Assembly: GCF_011761945.1 (NCBI RefSeq)
Contig: NZ_JAASQV010000002.1
Location: 620,001 to 684,000 of the forward strand
Source: Sphingomonas leidyi
GTDB lineage: Bacteria > Pseudomonadota > Alphaproteobacteria > Sphingomonadales > Sphingomonadaceae
DNA: 64,000 bases
Direction of reading: 5' to 3'
The notes beneath the pieces were generated by a model. That model was given only the letters and a program-made list of their open reading frames with translations. It was not told where the DNA came from and did not search any database. Of this stretch, positions 59,596-64,000 are shown piece by piece. How positions within the stretch are numbered: the stretch's first letter is position 1; each line of letters begins with the position of its first letter. A program made the position numbers and the translations under genes.

Positions 59596-60809
59596 GCCGT
59601 CATCCCCTGCAGCAGCTTCGGCACGTCGCCGCTCTCGCCCCGCGCCTCGGCCATGAACCAGTGCTTGAGCGGCGGCAACCGGTCGACCGCCGAAAGGCCG
59701 AAGCGACGGACCGCGCTCGCGGTCTTGCCGGGGATGCCGAACAGGCGAGTGAGCCCATCGGTCGCGGCGGCGACCATGAAGGTGTCGAGCCCGCGCCAGC
59801 GCTGATAGCGCGCGAGCAGCTGTGGGTCGCCCATGTCGAGGCCCAGCCTCTTGCCGTCCACCAGCACCTCGACCAGCGTGGCAACGTCGCGAAAGCCGAC
59901 GTTCACGCCCTGCCCGGCGATCGGATGGATGCCGTGCGCCGCATCACCGACCAGCGCGAGCCGGTCGGCGGTGATCCAGGCGGCATGGTGGAAGCCGAGC
60001 GGATGGCTGAAGCGCGCAGTGAGCGGCCCGAGCTTGCCCAGGAACCCGCCCATGCGCTTCTCCGCCTCGGCCAGATAGGCGCGCTCGGAAATTTTCATCA
60101 TGCCGGCGGCATCGCGGGCATTGACCGTCCACACCACGGCCGAGCGATGGCCATGCGCGTCGTCGAGCAGCGGCAGGATCGCGAACGGGCCGGTCGGATA
60201 GAAGATCTCGAAGGCGATGTTCTCGTGGCTGCGCGCATGGCCGAGCGTGGCGACCATGGCGGCATGGTCGTAGCTCCAGCGCGCCGTGTTGAGCCCGGCG
60301 GCCTCGCGCGTCGGCGAGTTGCGGCCCTCGGCGCCCACCAGCAGCTGGGCATGGACGATGGTGCCGTCGCTCAGCTGGGCGGATACGCCGAACTCGCCGC
60401 GTTCCACGCGGAGCGCGCGAGTCTGCATCCGCACATCCGCCAGCGGGGCGGCGACCGCGGCTTCGTAGAGCGCGGTACGCAGCACCCGGTTCTCGAACAT
60501 GTGGCCGAGCGCCCCTTCGCCCTCGCCGGGCGCGAAATCGAGCTTGCCGGGATCGAGCCCGTCCGAGACGCGGATGCCCGCGATCGGGCAGCCCTTGCCC
60601 GCCAGGCGCGTCGCCACGCCGATCGCTTCGAACATGCGCATCGGCGCGCTGGCGATCGCCGAGGCGCGCCCGTCGTGCCGGGCGGCGAGGATCTGCGCCG
60701 GATCGGCGGGATCGACCACGATCGAGGAAATGCCGTGCGCATCGAGCGCGGCGGCCAGCGCCGAGCCGACCAGCCCGCCGCCGAGGATGAGGACATCTGC
60801 GCGATCCAT
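59592..60809 (-). CDS. UbiH/UbiF/Coq6-type FAD monooxygenase
   Basis: The 405-residue protein has the FAD fold VLILGGGLVGSALAAAL (6-22), the DG motif region LLVGAEGRNSPTREAAGL and ALVGDAAHGIHPIAGQGVN, which defines the aromatic-ring hydroxylases of ubiquinone synthesis. Which ring position it hydroxylates cannot be told. The ATG at 60809 gives the correct start; the open frame continues far upstream opposite ftsK only because of base composition. It is divergent from ftsK. Confidence 0.92.
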   Translation of the reverse strand: MDRADVLILGGGLVGSALAAALDAHGISSIVVDPADPAQILAARHDGRASAIASAPMRMFEAIGVATRLAGKGCPIAGIRVSDGLDPGKLDFAPGEGEGALGHMFENRVLRTALYEAAVAAPLADVRMQTRALRVERGEFGVSAQLSDGTIVHAQLLVGAEGRNSPTREAAGLNTARWSYDHAAMVATLGHARSHENIAFEIFYPTGPFAILPLLDDAHGHRSAVVWTVNARDAAGMMKISERAYLAEAEKRMGGFLGKLGPLTARFSHPLGFHHAAWITADRLALVGDAAHGIHPIAGQGVNVGFRDVATLVEVLVDGKRLGLDMGDPQLLARYQRWRGLDTFMVAAATDGLTRLFGIPGKTASAVRRFGLSAVDRLPPLKHWFMAEARGESGDVPKLLQGMTA

Positions 60810-60953
60810 GGGCGTGCCGTAGCGCGGGACGACGCCCCCGTCATCCCCGCCGATGCGACAGGCGGAAACGGCGGAACGTGCGGGGAACGCTTGACGCCGG
60901 AGTCCGCTCGGGCGATTAACCGCGTCGCACCCCTGAAAATCCGGAGGCTGGGC

Positions 60954-63275
60954 ATGGCGTCCCGGGCACAAGCGCCGCTTTGGCGCGAAACCATGAAGGC
61001 CGGCGCGCGCCGCAGCGGCGCGGTGATCGGCGGAGCCGTCCTGTTCCTGGGCGTGCTCGCGCTCGGCGTGGCGCTGGGCAGCTATCAGCCGACCGATCCG
61101 TCGATGAACACTGCCGCGGCGGGCCCCGCACGCAACTGGATGGGTGAACCCGGCGCATGGATCGCCGACCTGCTCTATGCGCTGCTCGGCCCCGCTGTGT
61201 GGCTGTTCCTGCCGATCGGACTGATCGTCGCCTATCGCCTGCTCAAGGATCGCCCCGTCGGCAACTGGGGGCCGATGTCCCGCGGCGTCGCCATCGGCGT
61301 GGTCTTCATGGCGACCGCGCTCGCCTTCTTTTCCAGCGACGCGGTGCTGTCGCTGACCGGCGGCTGGGGCGGCGTGGTCGGACTCGGCATCGCCGGCCTG
61401 TTCAACTGGCTGATCGGCTTCACCGGCGATCCGACGATCGGCTGGTGGGCGGGGCGCGGCCTTGGCCTGGTCTGCGGGCTGATCGGCCTGTTCGTCTGGT
61501 GGCGCAGCCTCGATTTCTCGCTGCCCGAGCGCGTGAGCCTGCCGAGCATCCCGAACCTCAAGGGGCCGGGCAAGGCGCCCCTTCTCGGCGCGCCGGAGAA
61601 GGAGCCGCAGGCCGCGCCCGAGCCAAAGATCCGCGAGGGCCGCGAGCCGCGCAAGACGGTGGTGCCCGACAACCGCCCCGGCCCGGTAATCGCCGACCGC
61701 AACCTCACCCCCTCGCCCGCGCGGACCAAGCCGCCGACCCAGACCAGCCTCGACTTCAAGGACAGCTATCAGCTGCCCGGAATCGACCTGCTCAAGCCGC
61801 CGCCGGTCAACAAGAATGCCGGGATCGACAAGGCGGCGCTGGAGCGCAACGCACGGCTGCTCGAGAGCGTGCTCGACGATTTCAACGTCAAGGGCCAGAT
61901 CGTCGAGGTGCGGCCGGGGCCGGTCGTGACCATGTACGAGCTCGAGCCGGCCGCGGGCATCAAGGCCAGCCGGGTGATCCAGCTTGCCGACGACGTCGCG
62001 CGCAACATGTCCGCCACTTCGGCGCGCATCGCCACCATCCCCGGGCGCAGCGTGATCGGCATCGAGCTGCCCAATGCGGCGCGCGAATCGGTCAACCTGC
62101 ACGAACTGGTCGCCAGCCAGGCCTTCGAGGACCAGGGTGCGACGCTGCCGCTGGTGCTCGGCAAGAACATCGCGGGCGATCCGGTGATCGCCGACCTGGC
62201 GCCGATGCCGCACCTGCTCGTCGCCGGCACCACCGGCTCGGGCAAGTCGGTGGGGCTCAACTGCATGATCCTCTCGCTGCTCTACCGGCTCACGCCCGAG
62301 CAGTGCCGGATGATCATGATCGATCCCAAGATGCTCGAGCTGAGCATGTACAAGGACATCCCGCACCTGCTCGCCGACGTGGTGACCGAGCCGGCCAAGG
62401 CGGTGCGCGCGCTCAAATGGGCGGTCGAGCAGATGGAGGACCGCTACCGGATGATGGCGCATGCCAATGTCCGCAGCCTCGCCTCGTTCAACGACAAGGT
62501 GCGCCAGGCGAAGGCCAAGGGCCAGAAACTCGGCCGCAAGGTGCAGGTGGGCTACGACCCCGACACCGGCAAGCCGATCTACGAGGAAGAGGCGCTCGAC
62601 CTCCAGCCGCTGCCGCAGATCGTGGTGATCGTCGACGAGCTGGCCGACCTGATGATGACCGCGGGCAAGGAAGTGGAGTTCCTGATCCAGCGGCTGGCGC
62701 AGAAGGCGCGCGCGGCGGGCATCCACCTGATCATGGCGACGCAGCGCCCCTCGGTCGACGTCATCACCGGCGTGATCAAGGCGAACCTGCCGACCCGCCT
62801 CTCCTTCTACGTCGCCAGCAAGATCGATTCGCGCACCATCCTGGGCGAGCAGGGCGCCGAGCAGCTGCTCGGCAAGGGCGACATGCTCTACATGCCCGGC
62901 GGCAAGCAGATCGTCCGCGTCCACGGCCCCTTCGTCAGCGACGACGAGGTGCAGGCGGTGGCCGATCACTGGCGCACCCAGGGTACGCCCGAATATATCT
63001 CCGCCGTCACCGAGGAGCCCGAGGATGGCGGGTTCAGCCTCGACGGCGCGCCGGAGGGCGACGATTCGCCGGAGGACCAGCTCTATCGCCGCGCGATCCA
63101 GCTGGTGGCGGAGAGCCAGAAGGCCTCGACCTCGTGGCTGCAACGCCAGCTCCGCGTCGGCTACAACAGCGCCGCCCGGCTGATCGAGCGCATGGAGAAG
63201 GACGAGCTCGTCTCGCGCCCCGACCATGTCGGCCGGCGGGAAGTGCTGATGGATACCGACGGCCGACAGCTCTAG
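60954..63275 (+). CDS. ftsK: DNA translocase FtsK
   Basis: The 773-residue protein has four membrane helices (about 22-42, 68-92, 105-125, 140-180), a Pro-rich linker, and the motor domain with Walker A LVAGTTGSGKSVGLN, Walker B VVIVDELADLMM and a C-terminal winged-helix gamma domain (about 700-773) with STSWLQRQLRVGYNSAARLI. It pumps chromosome ends at the septum and activates XerCD/dif. The linker is short, as usual in alphaproteobacteria. ATG at 60954 has GGAGG seven bases before. Confidence 0.96.
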   Translation: MASRAQAPLWRETMKAGARRSGAVIGGAVLFLGVLALGVALGSYQPTDPSMNTAAAGPARNWMGEPGAWIADLLYALLGPAVWLFLPIGLIVAYRLLKDRPVGNWGPMSRGVAIGVVFMATALAFFSSDAVLSLTGGWGGVVGLGIAGLFNWLIGFTGDPTIGWWAGRGLGLVCGLIGLFVWWRSLDFSLPERVSLPSIPNLKGPGKAPLLGAPEKEPQAAPEPKIREGREPRKTVVPDNRPGPVIADRNLTPSPARTKPPTQTSLDFKDSYQLPGIDLLKPPPVNKNAGIDKAALERNARLLESVLDDFNVKGQIVEVRPGPVVTMYELEPAAGIKASRVIQLADDVARNMSATSARIATIPGRSVIGIELPNAARESVNLHELVASQAFEDQGATLPLVLGKNIAGDPVIADLAPMPHLLVAGTTGSGKSVGLNCMILSLLYRLTPEQCRMIMIDPKMLELSMYKDIPHLLADVVTEPAKAVRALKWAVEQMEDRYRMMAHANVRSLASFNDKVRQAKAKGQKLGRKVQVGYDPDTGKPIYEEEALDLQPLPQIVVIVDELADLMMTAGKEVEFLIQRLAQKARAAGIHLIMATQRPSVDVITGVIKANLPTRLSFYVASKIDSRTILGEQGAEQLLGKGDMLYMPGGKQIVRVHGPFVSDDEVQAVADHWRTQGTPEYISAVTEEPEDGGFSLDGAPEGDDSPEDQLYRRAIQLVAESQKASTSWLQRQLRVGYNSAARLIERMEKDELVSRPDHVGRREVLMDTDGRQL

Positions 63276-63363
63276 GGGGATCGAATATCCCGCCTGGCGG
63301 GTTCAGGGGACATTCAAGCCCAAGCCTGCAGGCCATTCCGCCGCAATTTCGGAGAATCGACAC

Positions 63364-63978
63364 GTGTTTGCACGGCCCCTCGCCTTCAGCCTCGCCCTTG
63401 CAGCGCCGGCCCTGGTCTCGGCCGCACCTGCGCCGGCCGATACGCTCGCCCAGGTGCAGCAGCATCTCGAAGCCGTGAGCTCGATGACCGCCGGCTTCGC
63501 CCAGACCGACCGCAACGGCCGCACGCTCACCGGCACGATGACGCTGAAGCGCCCCGGCAAGATCCGCTTCCAGTATCAGAAGGGCGTGCCCCAGCTGATC
63601 GTCGCCGACGGGCGCAGCCTCTATTTCATCGACTATCAGGTGCGCCAGGTCGAGCGCTGGCCGATCGGCAACTCGCCGCTTGCCGTGCTGCTCAACCCCA
63701 AAAAGGACATCGCCAGGTTCGCCAAGGTGATCCCCACCGCGAGCGACCAGCTCGTCTCGGTGGAAGTGCATGATTCGGATCACCCCGAATATGGCCGGAT
63801 CACCCTGATCTTCCAGAAGAACGCCTCCGCGCCGGCCGGGCTGATGCTCCAGGGCTGGGTGGCACTCGATTCGCAGAACAACCGCACGACGATCCGCCTG
63901 TCGGACCAGGTGTTCAACACGAACGTGAGCGACGGAACGTTCCGCTGGAACGATCCCCGCCGCCAGGGCCCGCGCTGA
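63364..63978 (+). CDS. lolA: Outer membrane lipoprotein carrier protein LolA
   Basis: The 204-residue periplasmic protein has a signal peptide ending near ALVSA, then the LolA pattern: LEAVSSMTAGFAQTDRNG, GTMTLKRPGKIRFQY, LIVADGRSLYFID. LolA ferries lipoproteins from LolCDE to LolB. It starts with GTG at 63364, with GGAG nine bases before. It lies 88 bases behind ftsK, the common alphaproteobacterial order. Confidence 0.93.
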   Translation: MFARPLAFSLALAAPALVSAAPAPADTLAQVQQHLEAVSSMTAGFAQTDRNGRTLTGTMTLKRPGKIRFQYQKGVPQLIVADGRSLYFIDYQVRQVERWPIGNSPLAVLLNPKKDIARFAKVIPTASDQLVSVEVHDSDHPEYGRITLIFQKNASAPAGLMLQGWVALDSQNNRTTIRLSDQVFNTNVSDGTFRWNDPRRQGPR

Positions 63979-63981
63979 AGC

Positions 63982-63994
63982 TGAACATCGTTCA
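63982..63994. promoter_or_regulatory. Short inverted repeat after lolA at the window edge
   Basis: TGAAC, ATC, GTTCA is a perfect 5-3-5 inverted repeat just behind the lolA stop. It could be an operator or promoter part for a gene that begins outside the window. The window ends six bases later. Confidence 0.25.
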
Positions 63995-64000
63995 TGCTGG

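Noticed and set aside
59592..63227. 1211-codon minus-strand open frame spanning ubiH and the antisense of ftsK
   Set aside because: Only the last 405 codons (59592-60809) encode the UbiH-type protein. The remainder is the opposite strand of ftsK, open because of high G+C at codon position three.

Overview
The window is a gene-dense, high-G+C (roughly two thirds by eye) chromosomal segment of an alphaproteobacterium, most likely a Sphingomonas-like member of the Sphingomonadaceae. The evidence is a crtY-crtI-crtB carotenoid operon, a large TonB-dependent receptor, divergent tsaD-gpsA and hemC-hemD operons with a Mic60-like gene behind hemD, and many short alphaproteobacterial conserved genes. 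I see no rRNA, insertion sequence, prophage, CRISPR array or origin. No intergenic stretch exceeds about 300 bases.

Layout. 1-4140: the edge holds a TPP riboswitch facing left out of the window, then an outer-membrane MipA/OmpV protein and a fatty-acid-hydroxylase-family membrane protein (minus strand), then glnK-amtB behind a textbook sigma-54 promoter. 4139-9729: a small membrane protein, a GMC oxidoreductase, a second hydroxylase-family protein and a recQ-led operon, all minus. 9768-18993: a HerA-like ATPase facing a minus-strand run of alpha/beta hydrolase, Atm1-type ABC exporter, crtB, a LOG-family gene, crtI and crtY. 19116-21803: a GST/TetR divergent pair sharing a clear operator, a secreted protein of unknown function, a DUF2007 gene and a ccdA-ccdB toxin-antitoxin pair. 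21808-28898: DUF5996, a CPBP protease, tldD, two tandem LytS-type histidine kinases that look like a recent duplication, an ABC ATPase with no permease beside it and an RNA methyltransferase.

28954-40625: an esterase, nadB, an Alg9-like glycosyltransferase, a class A beta-lactamase-fold hydrolase, polA, a Wzx-type flippase and purH. 40661-47106 (mainly minus): heparinase-like protein, rpe, rsmB, DUF1697, gpsA, tsaD, with a tiny plus-strand sdhAF4-like gene at 44416. 47311-52681 (plus): hemC, hemD, Mic60-like, then a glutarate-degradation module (glutaryl-CoA dehydrogenase, GNAT, CoA transferase). 52757-57508 (minus): TonB receptor, DUF72, DUF2147 and tRNA-Gly(GCC). 57684-63978: ybbN/cnoX, a LON-domain protein, an unknown protein, ubiH-like (minus), ftsK and lolA.

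Genes are packed with start/stop overlaps; the NTGA type occurs with all four start codons (ATGA, GTGA, TTGA, CTGA), which suggests heavy use of translational coupling. I found no large undescribed defence or biosynthetic system. The most interesting items are the duplicated kinases without a local response regulator, the ccdAB operator that covers its own start codon together with a CcdB lacking the usual Trp-Gly-Ile end, the Mic60-like gene in the heme operon, the LOG gene inside the carotenoid operon, and a highly symmetrical intergenic palindrome in front of hemC.
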